Shown: positions 1-9,815, counted from the stretch's first letter. The stretch is DNA of 45,065 nt from Patescibacteria group bacterium (GCA_030916895.1 JAUPVR010000004.1:1-45065), one strand, 5' to 3'. Notes: generated by a model not told the origin, from the sequence alone. Translations and numbers: made by a program.

Positions 1-2
1 TC

Positions 3-254
3 GATAAGATAAGATCTTTTGGTCCTGATGTCGTTGCTGTTTCTGCTGGTTTTGATGCGTATAAAGACGATCCAATTTTGGGATTAAAATTTACAGAAGA
101 TGGATATACATATGCTGGTAAATTGATAAGAGATATCGGAGTAAAAACTTTTGCTATTTTGGAAGGGGGTTATCATAAAAAAATAGGAAGTTGTATCAGC
201 GCATTTGTTGATGGATTTAATAACCCCCAACAAGAAATAGGAGAATTTCATTAA
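3..254 (+). CDS. Histone-deacetylase/acetylpolyamine-amidohydrolase-like protein, C-terminal part (5' end outside window)
   Basis: Frame-3 translation DKIRSFGPDVVAVSAGFDAYKDDPILGLKFTEDGYTYAGKLI...ILEGGYHKK ends with TAA; SAGFDA..DP.....T and LEGGY motifs are typical of the HDAC-like fold. Confidence 0.75.
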   Translation, partial: DKIRSFGPDVVAVSAGFDAYKDDPILGLKFTEDGYTYAGKLIRDIGVKTFAILEGGYHKKIGSCISAFVDGFNNPQQEIGEFH

Positions 255-282
255 TTGACAATTGATAATACTATGGTATAAT
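255..282 (+). promoter_or_regulatory. Consensus sigma70-type promoter TTGACA-N16-TATAAT
   Basis: TTGACA at 255-260, TATAAT at 277-282; immediately upstream of the next ORF. Confidence 0.75.
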
Positions 283-295
283 GATGTTGTATTAT

Positions 296-1471
296 ATGAA
301 TAGTATTATTAAGATAGTTAATAAGAATAATGCTTTACTTCCTGTCGACTTTAACTCTAAGGGGTGGAGAAAAAGATTAGCCAAAATCTTTAAAGAAGTG
401 GTTGATATTGAACCAGCCTATGATGATTTTAAAGCCGTTAAACAAATTTATGATGCAACTCAAAAAGATTTAAAAAACATAATCGGAACTAACGAATTAA
501 CAATTTTGATTGTGATCATCTCCATCCTTTGCAAAATCCACTTGTCTGATTCTTTTAGGTCTGATTCAAATAAAATTAGTGCAGTGATAAATTTTATAAA
601 AAAATTCATTACTGCAAAAAAAAGCACCGTTATAACTTTTTTGTGTTCGCATAGAGGTTACGGAATTGATAAACATAATGATGAATTGGTGGATAAAATA
701 CCGCAAGAGTATTTAGAAAATTTTGTAAATATAGTTATAGCTTTATGCGAAATTTTTCCACAAAAGCAAAAAACTTTTTCTGTCTATCAGCAATTTCCAA
801 ATAGACTGGTTTCACTTACGATGTTTCCATCAATGTTCAAAAAGTTTGCACAAGAAGGAGCTATAAATAAATTGTTCCAAAAAATTAATTCTCACATTGT
901 TCAATTATTAAGTTTTAAAGATAAATTTAGTGGAAAAAATATAAATTACAAAATAATTGATGTGTCTTCTCACAGTCAAGATGGACTAAATTATTTGGAG
1001 CAAAGATATGGCCCAAACTGGTATCTCAAAACAAATCTTGATGAAACTGATGAACTTGAGAACATTGCTCTAAATTTTACATTAAAATCTATGAAAAGAT
1101 TTTATTCAAATGAAGTGGATAAATTCCCCGATATTGTTAATGAGAATAATTATGATTCAGTTGCAAAGGAGGCCCTTGTGTTTGCGAGAAACTATTCAAA
1201 TATGTCATTGCCAGCCAAGGCTCTTGCTGAGACGGTTTTCTACTATGGATTAGGTATAAAGATTGTAGAAGATGATTTGTTTTATCTTGGTTTCGAAAGA
1301 GACCATCAGCTTTATCAAGAGTTGGCCATAGAAAAAGGTATAAACGATGGCCAAGTGTTTTTTAACAAAGACTGTAAGGGGGCCTTTCTGTACGCTAGAA
1401 GAACAAAAGATGCTAAAGTTGAAAATGGTATAGGAATAAAGGGTATTTCTTTTCGCCAATTTTGGCGTTAA
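296..1471 (+). CDS. Hypothetical protein (start probably ATG at 296; the ORF-track start at 281 lies inside the -10 box)
   Basis: Long ORF, no family recognised with confidence. Confidence 0.65.
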   Translation: MNSIIKIVNKNNALLPVDFNSKGWRKRLAKIFKEVVDIEPAYDDFKAVKQIYDATQKDLKNIIGTNELTILIVIISILCKIHLSDSFRSDSNKISAVINFIKKFITAKKSTVITFLCSHRGYGIDKHNDELVDKIPQEYLENFVNIVIALCEIFPQKQKTFSVYQQFPNRLVSLTMFPSMFKKFAQEGAINKLFQKINSHIVQLLSFKDKFSGKNINYKIIDVSSHSQDGLNYLEQRYGPNWYLKTNLDETDELENIALNFTLKSMKRFYSNEVDKFPDIVNENNYDSVAKEALVFARNYSNMSLPAKALAETVFYYGLGIKIVEDDLFYLGFERDHQLYQELAIEKGINDGQVFFNKDCKGAFLYARRTKDAKVENGIGIKGISFRQFWR

Positions 1472-1476
1472 ATTAT

Positions 1477-3366
1477 ATGAAAAAAAGCAAGACAGATCAA
1501 TTAAAAAAACTTTCAGATTACCTCAGAGAACAAGTTTTACATGTGTGTATGACAGCGAATAATGGTCATATAGGAGGTTCGCTAGGTGCTGTTGAGCTTC
1601 TTACTGTATTATATTTTGGTGGTTTTTTAAAAATAGACTTAAATGATCCAAAGAATGTAGCTCGTGACATGGTTGCAATTAGAGGCCATGTTGGCCCACT
1701 TCGATATCCAATATTTAATTTATTGGGATATTTAGAGGATGATGAAATTAATAATTATAGAAAATTTGATTCAAGGCTTCAGGGTCATGAGGACTATCTA
1801 AAAACTCCAGGTGTAGACTTCTCACCATCAGGCTCCCTTGGGATGCTCTTGTCTTATGTTTGTGGTGCTGCGTTAGAAGGTAAAATCGCAAATAGGAAAA
1901 ATAATTTTTTTGTTTTTTTGGGTGATGGAGAAGAACAAGAAGGTAACATTTCTGAAGCTGCTCGTCACATCTCTCATTTGGGTTTAAACAATATTGTTAC
2001 AATAATGGATAAAAATGGAAAGCAATTATCTAATTCTACAGAAGTAACAGATTCAAAAAGCAATATTAAAAAAATTTGGGAAGGATATGGTTGGAAAGTT
2101 TTGGAAATTAAAAATGGGCACTCAGTAGAAGAAATTTATAAAGTTTATAAAAAAGCTTTGAGTATAAAAGATAGGCCGGTTTTTATTATTGCAAATACTA
2201 TAAAAGGAAACATGATGCCAGGATGCGAAGAAAGTTTTAGTGGATACCATACAGTATCAGTGTGCAAAGACGAAATAATGCTAGCAGCAAAAGAAAAATT
2301 TAGATCAAACATCGATAGTCAAACAGCAAAAACTATAGCAAAAAATAGTATTTCAAGCATCGATGATGCTTACAGAGCCGAAGGATTCAAATCTGTTAAT
2401 TTGTCAATAAGACCTGATGAAAAAACTTTAAATAATCCAGATGATTGTCAATCAGAATATTTCAAAAATCTTTCAAAAATATGGGACAAAGAAGATAGGT
2501 TGTATTTTTTATCTGCAGATACTACCCTGCATCCAGCAGTGGAATATATTCAGCTAAGAAAATTCAGTCATTATTTTAATACTGGTCTACGAGAACAACA
2601 TACTGCAGCCATGATTCATGGAATTAGCCTTTTTAATCCTAGTGCCAGAGCTATATTTAATACACTCGATGCTTTTTCATATCGCTGGATTGATCAATTA
2701 AATGCCTTATCTCAAGGTAATGGTAATGCTGTTATAATTGGTGACTGTTCAGGTTTAACAAACGCTAAAAATGGTAGTACACATCAAACTTCTAGTCAGC
2801 CACATGCAGTATCGAGTATCCCAGGAATTATATATTTAGAGCCGTGGGATAGTTTTGATATGTTTAATTGTCTAAATTGGGCAATTGGAAAATCAAGAGG
2901 TTTGGTATATATAAGATCAGGTAGATATAATGCAAGGTATTCTAATCCGAATTCCAATGTGATAGTGGACAAGCCTTATAACTATCCTTTAATTAAAAAT
3001 GAGAAACCTGAACTTGTAATTTTTGGTTCGGGAGTTGTTTTGAGTGAGGCGTTGGATGCTTGTGAGATTTTAAAAAAGGAAGGCAAAATAATTGACCTAA
3101 TTAATATTGTAAATCATTCTGAACTTGAGGATGTCGTAAAATATATAAATGCAAATACTCCGGTCCTTTTTCTTTACAACGGACAGGCAAATTTCATTAC
3201 TAAAAATATTTTACATACATTGGCAAAAACCCCAAATGTAACTCTACCTAAGATTTATGAAGTTGGCTTTGATCTTGGGCAGACAGGTGATTTAACGAGC
3301 CTACTAAAACATTACAAACTTGATAGTGAAAGTATCCTTGAGAAGTGTAAAGAAATTTTGAATTAA
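1477..3366 (+). CDS. Transketolase family protein (full length, TPP-binding and pyrimidine-binding domains)
   Basis: NNGHIGGSLGAVELLTVLYF, FLGDGEEQEGNISEAARHISHL, GLREQHTAAMIHG motifs; ATG at 1477 preferred over the TTG start at 1462. Confidence 0.85.
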   Translation: MKKSKTDQLKKLSDYLREQVLHVCMTANNGHIGGSLGAVELLTVLYFGGFLKIDLNDPKNVARDMVAIRGHVGPLRYPIFNLLGYLEDDEINNYRKFDSRLQGHEDYLKTPGVDFSPSGSLGMLLSYVCGAALEGKIANRKNNFFVFLGDGEEQEGNISEAARHISHLGLNNIVTIMDKNGKQLSNSTEVTDSKSNIKKIWEGYGWKVLEIKNGHSVEEIYKVYKKALSIKDRPVFIIANTIKGNMMPGCEESFSGYHTVSVCKDEIMLAAKEKFRSNIDSQTAKTIAKNSISSIDDAYRAEGFKSVNLSIRPDEKTLNNPDDCQSEYFKNLSKIWDKEDRLYFLSADTTLHPAVEYIQLRKFSHYFNTGLREQHTAAMIHGISLFNPSARAIFNTLDAFSYRWIDQLNALSQGNGNAVIIGDCSGLTNAKNGSTHQTSSQPHAVSSIPGIIYLEPWDSFDMFNCLNWAIGKSRGLVYIRSGRYNARYSNPNSNVIVDKPYNYPLIKNEKPELVIFGSGVVLSEALDACEILKKEGKIIDLINIVNHSELEDVVKYINANTPVLFLYNGQANFITKNILHTLAKTPNVTLPKIYEVGFDLGQTGDLTSLLKHYKLDSESILEKCKEILN

Positions 3367-3376
3367 TTTTCTTTTT

Positions 3377-4201
3377 ATGATAGTTATAAATAAGTCTGAT
3401 GGTGTAGTAGAAAAAAAAATAAACATTGATGATGGAAAGACGACGCTCAGGCATGGTTTCCAGAGATTTCTGAATATTAAAAAAATTACACAACCCATAG
3501 TTTCAGTAGTACATTTAAAAAATTCAACTATTTTATCTATTGATAATAATCAGAATTCTTTTTTAGTTAAATTGAAATATGTTGAAGGATGTCTTGTTTC
3601 AAAATGCGACTTAGATCCAGAAGTGTTCTACTTTGAATTAAGTAAAATCCATACTTGTTGGCATAATAGACTCGGCGAAGACTTTCTTGAAAATTTGGAT
3701 TGGAATTATTTTTCAAAAAAATACTGGATTTATATCAATGAAAATGAACCCGATCACCCATCTATAGGTTTTTTTAAAAAATATGAAGAATATATTAAGT
3801 TACATTTTAAACCAGCAATATGCCATAATGATATCCATTTTGGAAATTTAATTAAAATGGATGGATCAGGATATTGCTTATTAGATTTAGATGAGATTTC
3901 CATATCCGATTTTCGTAATGATATAGGCGTATCTTGTGCTAATATATTTTTCGACAAATACAAAACACCAACAGAATTAATTGATTTTTTAAAAAAATCT
4001 TTGAGTTCATATTTGTTGACCAGTAATATCTTAATTGTGGATGTACAAATTTGTTTAATTTACGGCTTGAGAAAATTATACAATGCTGAATTTTTTTATA
4101 AATTGACAGACAAGACATCAACATCATTGCAAGACATATTAGATCAACAAGAAATTTATTTATCCGCTATTCAGGAAATAGAAAAACGTTTATTGAAGTA
4201 G
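3377..4201 (+). CDS. Aminoglycoside-phosphotransferase/choline-kinase-like phosphotransferase
   Basis: ICHNDIHFGNLI...GYCLLDLDEI matches HxDxxxxN plus the DFG-like DxD motif of APH-type kinases. Confidence 0.75.
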   Translation: MIVINKSDGVVEKKINIDDGKTTLRHGFQRFLNIKKITQPIVSVVHLKNSTILSIDNNQNSFLVKLKYVEGCLVSKCDLDPEVFYFELSKIHTCWHNRLGEDFLENLDWNYFSKKYWIYINENEPDHPSIGFFKKYEEYIKLHFKPAICHNDIHFGNLIKMDGSGYCLLDLDEISISDFRNDIGVSCANIFFDKYKTPTELIDFLKKSLSSYLLTSNILIVDVQICLIYGLRKLYNAEFFYKLTDKTSTSLQDILDQQEIYLSAIQEIEKRLLK

Positions 4202-4288
4202 TTTGTATCACTCGACGAGCTACCAAAATATATAAGGAGTGTTCAGCGTCACAACTTAACATCAAGGTTTGAGTCCGCAAGACCAACA

Positions 4289-4332
4289 CCGTCGAAACAG
4301 CACCCCTGCCATTTCGGCGGTTTTTGTTTTTT
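4289..4332 (+). terminator. Rho-independent terminator
   Basis: CCGTCGAAA (4289-4297) pairs with TTTCGGCGG (4312-4320, one G-T wobble) followed by TTTTTGTTTTTT. Confidence 0.7.
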
Positions 4333-4373
4333 ACCCACACCCAGCGACCGGGATCTTGCTATATACTGAGTGT

Positions 4374-5093
4374 ATGCTCAAAGTACAAAAAATTACAAAA
4401 CTTTTCGGAAAGAAAAAAGCAGTAAATGGTGTAAGTTTCGAAATTAATAAAGGAGAAATTTTCTCACTCATCGGCCCAAATTCATCTGGTAAGACAACAA
4501 TTGTTAAAACAATTACAGGCCTTTTACGTCCAACGTCAGGCTCTGTTGAAATAGGTGGTATTGATGTTGCAAAGTTTCCAGAAAAAACTAAAGCACAAGT
4601 TGGCTATATTCCTGATGAACCAACTGTTTGGTCATATATGACAGGAGAAGAATTTTTGTACTTCACACAAGCCCTTTTTGGTGTTCCGGAAAGTAAAAGA
4701 AAGGCAAACATCCCAAAACTTCTCAAAATTTTTAAACTTCAAGGATCAGAAAAGGATTACTTTGAAGATTATTCACGTGGAAACAGACAAAAGTTCAGTA
4801 TTGTGGCGGCGATGTCTCATGACCCAAAACTTTTACTCATTGATGAACCAATTGTAGGTCTTGACCCGACCGGTGCAGAAATTGCAAAAAATATTTTTCT
4901 TGAATATGCAAAAAAAGGTGGGTCAATACTACTCGTAACACACACACTTTCTGTTGCACAGGAAATTTCCAACCGTATCGGTATTTTGAAAGATGGTAAA
5001 CTTCGAGCTGTCGGCACACTTGCGGAATTGAGACGAAAAGCTGGGCTTGCCGAGAGTGCTTCTCTTGAGGAGGTGTACATGAAACTTGCTTAA
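4374..5093 (+). CDS. ABC transporter ATP-binding protein
   Basis: GPNSSGKTT Walker A, DYSRGNRQKFSIVAAMSHDP signature, LLLIDEPIVGLD Walker B; start ATG 4374, 7 nt after a TATACT box. Confidence 0.9.
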   Translation: MLKVQKITKLFGKKKAVNGVSFEINKGEIFSLIGPNSSGKTTIVKTITGLLRPTSGSVEIGGIDVAKFPEKTKAQVGYIPDEPTVWSYMTGEEFLYFTQALFGVPESKRKANIPKLLKIFKLQGSEKDYFEDYSRGNRQKFSIVAAMSHDPKLLLIDEPIVGLDPTGAEIAKNIFLEYAKKGGSILLVTHTLSVAQEISNRIGILKDGKLRAVGTLAELRRKAGLAESASLEEVYMKLA

Positions 5094-5099
5094 CAAACC

Positions 5100-6770
5100 A
5101 TGCTCAGACTTTTCTTACAATTTGAATTAGGTAAGGTTAAAAAATACTTTAAGACAAAAACGACCGCTAAGGTTATTACCGCAGTTTTATTTTTGGTAGT
5201 TTTTGTATTTTTGGGTATGGGCATCTATGGTTTTTTTGCTTCTGGTTTTAGATATATCTATTTTGGCATTGAAGAAGAATTTAAAATACCACTATTTCTT
5301 TTTATCTACGAAACTTTTCTACTTATCTTGGCGGGTGTTATTGTTGTAAGTTCCATGGTTTCTGGAGTTTTCAACCTTTTTCGTGGACAAAATGACGCAT
5401 GGTTTATTGGTACACCTGGGTATAAAATTTTTCCGAAATTAATTTTTGTAAAAAGCCTCTTTGTGTCGATTTGGCCACTCATTATAATCTTCTTGCCGGT
5501 GGTGCTTGCATTTAATAAGATGTACCAATTAGGTTTTGGTAGTTTTCTCCTCATTATTTTTTCTGTCATACTGTTACTTGTACTTACAAATGCAATTACC
5601 CTTTCTTTAATTGTATTTATTGGGTATTTGTACTTCCTTGTTTCGAAAATTATCACACCCGTAGCTTTTCATTTCAAAGGATTTGTTGCCATTCTCCTTG
5701 TTACTGTTATTGTAAATTTAGTATACGTGTGGAAGGTTGTTTCTCAGCTTGACCTGGTGAGAATCTTTAAGGCAGATAATGCTGATGCAATAATTACAAC
5801 CGCAAATATAGGATCTTATTTTGAAGCATTTCCTACCCATTCTCTTGCGATGGAAATTCTAAGTTTACAGAGAGGAAATTTTAATGAAGCACTTACACAT
5901 GCCGGAAATCTAACCTTAATTGCACTTGTTGCTATTATTGCTTGGTGGCTTGTTTCCTACCTCTTTTATCCTCTTTGGCAGGTATTTCAGGAGGGAAATA
6001 ACAAAGAAACAGAAAAAAAGAATACACGATCAGGTAAGGTTTATCAATTTCAGGGGAGCCAACTAACGGCCCTCTTTAAGAAGGAATCACTTATTGCGAG
6101 TAGAAATTGGAAAAATGTTTTATGGTTTTCTTTTTTGGCATGTATCTGGCTTGTTCAGATAGGAGTAAGTGTCATCATGGAACATAATATTCGTCGCCAT
6201 GAAACTGATATTAGTGCAACGCTTGCCATACTTCAGACAATACAGTTTGTGATTGCAGCATATTTTATTTGCGCATTCACGTTACGGTTTGTTTTCCCCT
6301 CATTTTCAATCGAGAAAAAAACTTCATGGATTTTGGGTACAGCGCCTGTAAGTATGACAAGACTATTTTTTGGTAAATATTTTTTCTATACCTCCTTCTT
6401 TGTTCTCCTTGGACTCGTAATGAACTATATCAATGTTAATGTTTTAAATGTTTCTATCACACAAGCTCTCTACTCAACCACTCTTCTTGTTGTGACAATT
6501 GTTTTTGTCGTAACATTCGGTATGATTTTAGGAGCACTTTTCCCAAACAAAGAATCCGATGATCCAGGCGTTATATCAACAAGCATGTCCGGTCTTTTTT
6601 TCACAGCGTCATCACTTCTGTATGGAGGACTGGGTGCGTGGACACTTTATCAAGCGCTCACTAAAGGAGAACTGGTTTTTATTGAAGCCTTTGTTCTCTT
6701 TTCTTTGCTTTTAGTTGCCGTAATGCTTTCTCGAGTTTCTTATGTTATGAGACGAAGTATTTTTGATTAA
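5100..6770 (+). CDS. ABC-2-type transporter permease
   Basis: Multi-TM protein directly downstream of the ATPase. Confidence 0.75.
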   Translation: MLRLFLQFELGKVKKYFKTKTTAKVITAVLFLVVFVFLGMGIYGFFASGFRYIYFGIEEEFKIPLFLFIYETFLLILAGVIVVSSMVSGVFNLFRGQNDAWFIGTPGYKIFPKLIFVKSLFVSIWPLIIIFLPVVLAFNKMYQLGFGSFLLIIFSVILLLVLTNAITLSLIVFIGYLYFLVSKIITPVAFHFKGFVAILLVTVIVNLVYVWKVVSQLDLVRIFKADNADAIITTANIGSYFEAFPTHSLAMEILSLQRGNFNEALTHAGNLTLIALVAIIAWWLVSYLFYPLWQVFQEGNNKETEKKNTRSGKVYQFQGSQLTALFKKESLIASRNWKNVLWFSFLACIWLVQIGVSVIMEHNIRRHETDISATLAILQTIQFVIAAYFICAFTLRFVFPSFSIEKKTSWILGTAPVSMTRLFFGKYFFYTSFFVLLGLVMNYINVNVLNVSITQALYSTTLLVVTIVFVVTFGMILGALFPNKESDDPGVISTSMSGLFFTASSLLYGGLGAWTLYQALTKGELVFIEAFVLFSLLLVAVMLSRVSYVMRRSIFD

Positions 6771-6823
6771 TGATTTAACAACACTTCAAATAGTTTGGTG
6801 GAAACCTTTTTTACGTCTTACAT

Positions 6824-8086
6824 TTACACATTACTCCCTGCAACGTATCCAGTTGTCCAGCAAAGTTGCAAACTATATCCACCGGAGGGTCTATCAATAT
6901 CTAATACATCACCAATGAGAAAGAGGTTTGGCACAAGGCGTGACTGCATTGTCTTGAAATCAACTTCTGTAAGCGTAACGCCACCAGAAGAAACAATTGC
7001 CTTATCTTTCCCAAGTAAGCCTTTGACGGATAGTTTGATATCTTTAATATTTTTAATTAACTTCACACGGTCCTCGCTACTTACACTATGACAAGAAGTT
7101 TCTCCATCAATATCTGCAAGTTTTAGTACAATGGACACAAGCGGAGAGGGGATAAATTGACCAAGAACATTCTTTAACTTCTTATTGCTTTCTTCTACAA
7201 GAATTGACTGCATTCGTTGCTTTAGGGTTCCTGTATCAACAGATGGAAACATGTCGAGCGAAATGGTAACTTCTCCATACTTAAGCAGTTCACCCACATC
7301 TTTACTCATATTTAAAACCGTTGGTCCACTGATGCCGGTGTGTGTAAACAAGAGTTTACCCTTGTAGCTTTCTTGCTTTTGGTTATTTTGAAAAGTAGTG
7401 AGTTTGATTTCGGGGAGTGTAAGTCCACTTATTTTTTTTACCCACACATCAGAAAGTGTGATAGGGACAAGCGCACCAGTATCTTCTTTCACGGCATGTC
7501 CTAATTTTTTAAGCCAAACAAACCCTTCTCCTGTTGAACCAGTTTCTGGACGAGAAAGTCCTCCTGTTGCAAGGATGCATGATTTTGTATAAATATCATT
7601 TCCACTCTTGGTTTTGATAATAAGTCCACCATCTTCTTTGTCCATGGTAATTCCGCTTACGGTGCTACTTTTTTGTATAGTGACCTTTCCTTCTTGCATG
7701 TATTTGTAGAGTACATCAAATACGGTTTGTGCAGAGTCAGAGACAGGGAAGATGCGTCCCTCGTTCTCTTCTTTGGTTGCCATTCCTCGTTTATTAAAAA
7801 ATTCAAGAGTGTCTGTTACGTCGAACTGTGAAAATGCAGAAAAGAGGAATTTATCATTTCCTTTGTACTTTGCAAGCATTTCGCGAGTATTTGTTTTGTT
7901 GTTGGTTACGTTACAACGACCACCACCAGTGATGAGCAATTTTTTACCCAAAACAGTGTTCTTTTCAAGGAGAAGTACCTTCTTACCACGCTCTCCTGCA
8001 CGGCCTGCTGCCACCATACCCGCAGGACCACCACCGACAACAACAACATCCCACACTGTGTGTGTTTCTTTTTTCAATAAAGCCAT
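6824..8086 (-). CDS. HI0933/YhiN-like NAD(P)/FAD-dependent flavoprotein
   Basis: VVVGGGPAGMVAAGRAGERGKKVLLLEKN.VLGKKLLITGGGRCNVTN and the C-terminal LIGDVLDIDRPSGGYSLQLCWTTGY. Confidence 0.9.
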   Translation of the reverse strand: MALLKKETHTVWDVVVVGGGPAGMVAAGRAGERGKKVLLLEKNTVLGKKLLITGGGRCNVTNNKTNTREMLAKYKGNDKFLFSAFSQFDVTDTLEFFNKRGMATKEENEGRIFPVSDSAQTVFDVLYKYMQEGKVTIQKSSTVSGITMDKEDGGLIIKTKSGNDIYTKSCILATGGLSRPETGSTGEGFVWLKKLGHAVKEDTGALVPITLSDVWVKKISGLTLPEIKLTTFQNNQKQESYKGKLLFTHTGISGPTVLNMSKDVGELLKYGEVTISLDMFPSVDTGTLKQRMQSILVEESNKKLKNVLGQFIPSPLVSIVLKLADIDGETSCHSVSSEDRVKLIKNIKDIKLSVKGLLGKDKAIVSSGGVTLTEVDFKTMQSRLVPNLFLIGDVLDIDRPSGGYSLQLCWTTGYVAGSNV

Positions 8087-8144
8087 TATAGCACAATTTT
8101 GAAAATATTGACAGAGATATTTTTATATTGTTTTGTGAACAATT

Positions 8145-8173
8145 TTGACTAAGTATTTTAAAGAGGGTAGAGT
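8145..8173 (+). promoter_or_regulatory. Putative promoter TTGACT-N17-TAGAGT
   Basis: Near-consensus boxes at 8145-8150 and 8168-8173 with 17-bp spacing. Confidence 0.55.
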
Positions 8174-8214
8174 ACGTACTGAATCTTTTTCATTAAATTA
8201 TGGAAAGGGAAAAA

Positions 8215-8622
8215 ATGATTATTGAACAGTTCTTAGATCTAAAAAAAGGTCATCGTCTTAGGAAACGAAACGGGGACGGATCAATCTATACCATTCTCGA
8301 GAAGTTCGGTCACGCACTTCTTGTTGTCCATGTGGCGATGGTTATTGACCCACATGAGTGGGAATACGAGAACGGTAGACGGGTTGAGCGTTTGAGTGAT
8401 CTTCGTCTTGGTGTCCTCATAAGGAAAAGGACCACAGGGGCTGAACTCTCCATCGTAACAAAACTTGTTACGGAACCAGGTAGGGAATATGCTCAGGCGA
8501 CAATTACAGACACGGTGTCATTGTCAGAGGCTAATGGTTGGATGCATGTCGTTTCTGTTGTTGTGCATCCACACTCAATTACCGACCTTGTTGGGGCAGC
8601 GCTTCATTTTAGGCGCCCATAA
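8215..8622 (+). CDS. Hypothetical protein
   Basis: ORF; ATG at 8215 preceded by the SD AAAGGGA (ORF-track start 8200). Confidence 0.6.
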   Translation: MIIEQFLDLKKGHRLRKRNGDGSIYTILEKFGHALLVVHVAMVIDPHEWEYENGRRVERLSDLRLGVLIRKRTTGAELSIVTKLVTEPGREYAQATITDTVSLSEANGWMHVVSVVVHPHSITDLVGAALHFRRP

Positions 8623-8644
8623 TTAACGCGGAGGAAGGTAGACA

Positions 8645-8839
8645 ATGTTGCCACTCATTATTTTAGAGGTTGGTCCGTTTTTTGCCTATGGTTTCATCGT
8701 TGCCGTACTGTTTGTTCTCTTTGTTGCACTTCCCACCTCTCTTTATGTGTGGGTAAGGGGGAGACGTAAAGATGCTCCCATTCCTCGAGTAAACAAGGTA
8801 CGTAGGAATGATCCGTGGAAGAAACACGGTGATACATAA
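8645..8839 (+). CDS. Small membrane protein, hypothetical
   Basis: N-terminal TM helix, basic C-terminus, strong SD GGAGGAAGG upstream. Confidence 0.6.
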   Translation: MLPLIILEVGPFFAYGFIVAVLFVLFVALPTSLYVWVRGRRKDAPIPRVNKVRRNDPWKKHGDT

Positions 8840-8846
8840 ATTCTGA

Positions 8847-8893
8847 TAACCGCTGAAACAGTAACCGCGCTGTTCCAGCGGTTTCTGTTTTTA
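8847..8893 (+). terminator. Rho-independent terminator
   Basis: AACCGCTGaAACAG...CTGTTcCAGCGGTT hairpin followed by a T-rich tract. Confidence 0.75.
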
Positions 8894-8994
8894 TAAGAGT
8901 TATTATTTTAAAATGAGGGAAATCAAAAAAACAATTAAAACTATGAATTTAAAAATAAAAAAATTATGATTAGTTTTGCTATACTTAAAACTGT

Positions 8995-9372
8995 ATGAAC
9001 AACACAACATATATCAAGTTTTCGGTCTATGCGACACTTGCAGGAGTTTTGTTTTCTGGGTACCTAAGCGCGACTAAGCTTTTCTCAGAAATTTGCGCTT
9101 TTAATGAAAGTTGTGCGTATTTTATGGGATATCCAGCGTGCTATATTGGTTTTGCGATTTTCCTCATGATGTTTATTGTTTCAGTCGCGGGAGCTCTTGG
9201 CCTTGTTTCAGCAAAAAATCTCTCGGGGTCACTTAGCGGGCTATCATCTGTTGGGGTTTTGTTTTCTGGGTACATAGTTTTTCAAGAGAACTTTGCTTTT
9301 ACAACTTGTACACTCGGATTTCTTTTTTACGTCTTGATTTTCTTTGTGAGTGCAAGAAAACTTACTTCATAG
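8995..9372 (+). CDS. VKOR-like small integral membrane protein
   Basis: TM1-loop-TM2 pattern EICAFNESCAYFMGYPACYIGFAIF resembles the VKOR loop; the expected CxxC is represented only by TTCT. Confidence 0.4.
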   Translation: MNNTTYIKFSVYATLAGVLFSGYLSATKLFSEICAFNESCAYFMGYPACYIGFAIFLMMFIVSVAGALGLVSAKNLSGSLSGLSSVGVLFSGYIVFQENFAFTTCTLGFLFYVLIFFVSARKLTS

Positions 9373-9381
9373 GTGTGTCAG

Positions 9382-9424
9382 AAAATAAAAACTGCCTGTA
9401 CTATAAGGCAGTTTTTATTTTATA
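9382..9424. terminator. Bidirectional terminator
   Basis: AAAATAAAAACTGCC-loop-GGCAGTTTTTATTTT between convergent genes. Confidence 0.8.
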
Positions 9425-9428
9425 GAAT

Positions 9429-9815
9429 TTAGTGATGGACGTTTTGGTTGTGATGGTCTACAACACGACCGTAGTTATCCTCCAGGCGTTCGATGTCACC
9501 TTCATCAAATTCTCCCATCGCAACTTCTAAGAAAATAATTGGCTCATCAGTTGCCTCCATTCGGTGGATTGTACCGCGAGGAATTGTGTAAACCTTTCCA
9601 ACCTCAACCGGTGTTCGGTCATTATTTAGGGTAATGAATCCCTTACCAGAGAGGACTTTATGGAATTCATCTCGCTTGGTGTGTCTTTGAAGAGAAAATC
9701 CTTGTCCAGGAGCAACGGTGATTATTTTCACCGTTGAAACTTGATTCAAAGTAAATTGTTCAAATTGTCCCCAAGGGCGCTGTTCAACGAAGTGGTGTTC
9801 TAATTTGTCTATCAT
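9429..9815 (-). CDS. Cupin, mannose-6-phosphate isomerase type II-like
   Basis: RPWGQFEQF...VKIITVAPGQGFSLQRHTKRDEFHKVLSGKGFI...GKVYTIPRGTIHRM. Confidence 0.85.
   Translation of the reverse strand: MIDKLEHHFVEQRPWGQFEQFTLNQVSTVKIITVAPGQGFSLQRHTKRDEFHKVLSGKGFITLNNDRTPVEVGKVYTIPRGTIHRMEATDEPIIFLEVAMGEFDEGDIERLEDNYGRVVDHHNQNVHH

Noticed and set aside
4202-4332. Possible tRNA/tmRNA 3' end (GGTTTGAGTCC looks like a T-loop)
   Set aside because: The T-stem cannot be formed (only G53-C61 and G52-C62 pairs), no acceptor stem and no CCA; the rest is explained by a terminator
4269-4373. N-terminal extension MSPQDQHRRNSTPAISAVFVFYPHPATGILLYTE of the ABC ATPase
   Set aside because: It runs through the terminator and the TATACT box; ABC homology starts at MLKVQKITKLFG (4374)
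7752-8102. 116-aa plus ORF opposite the flavoprotein N-terminus
   Set aside because: Antisense shadow of the GGGPAG/GGGRCN region
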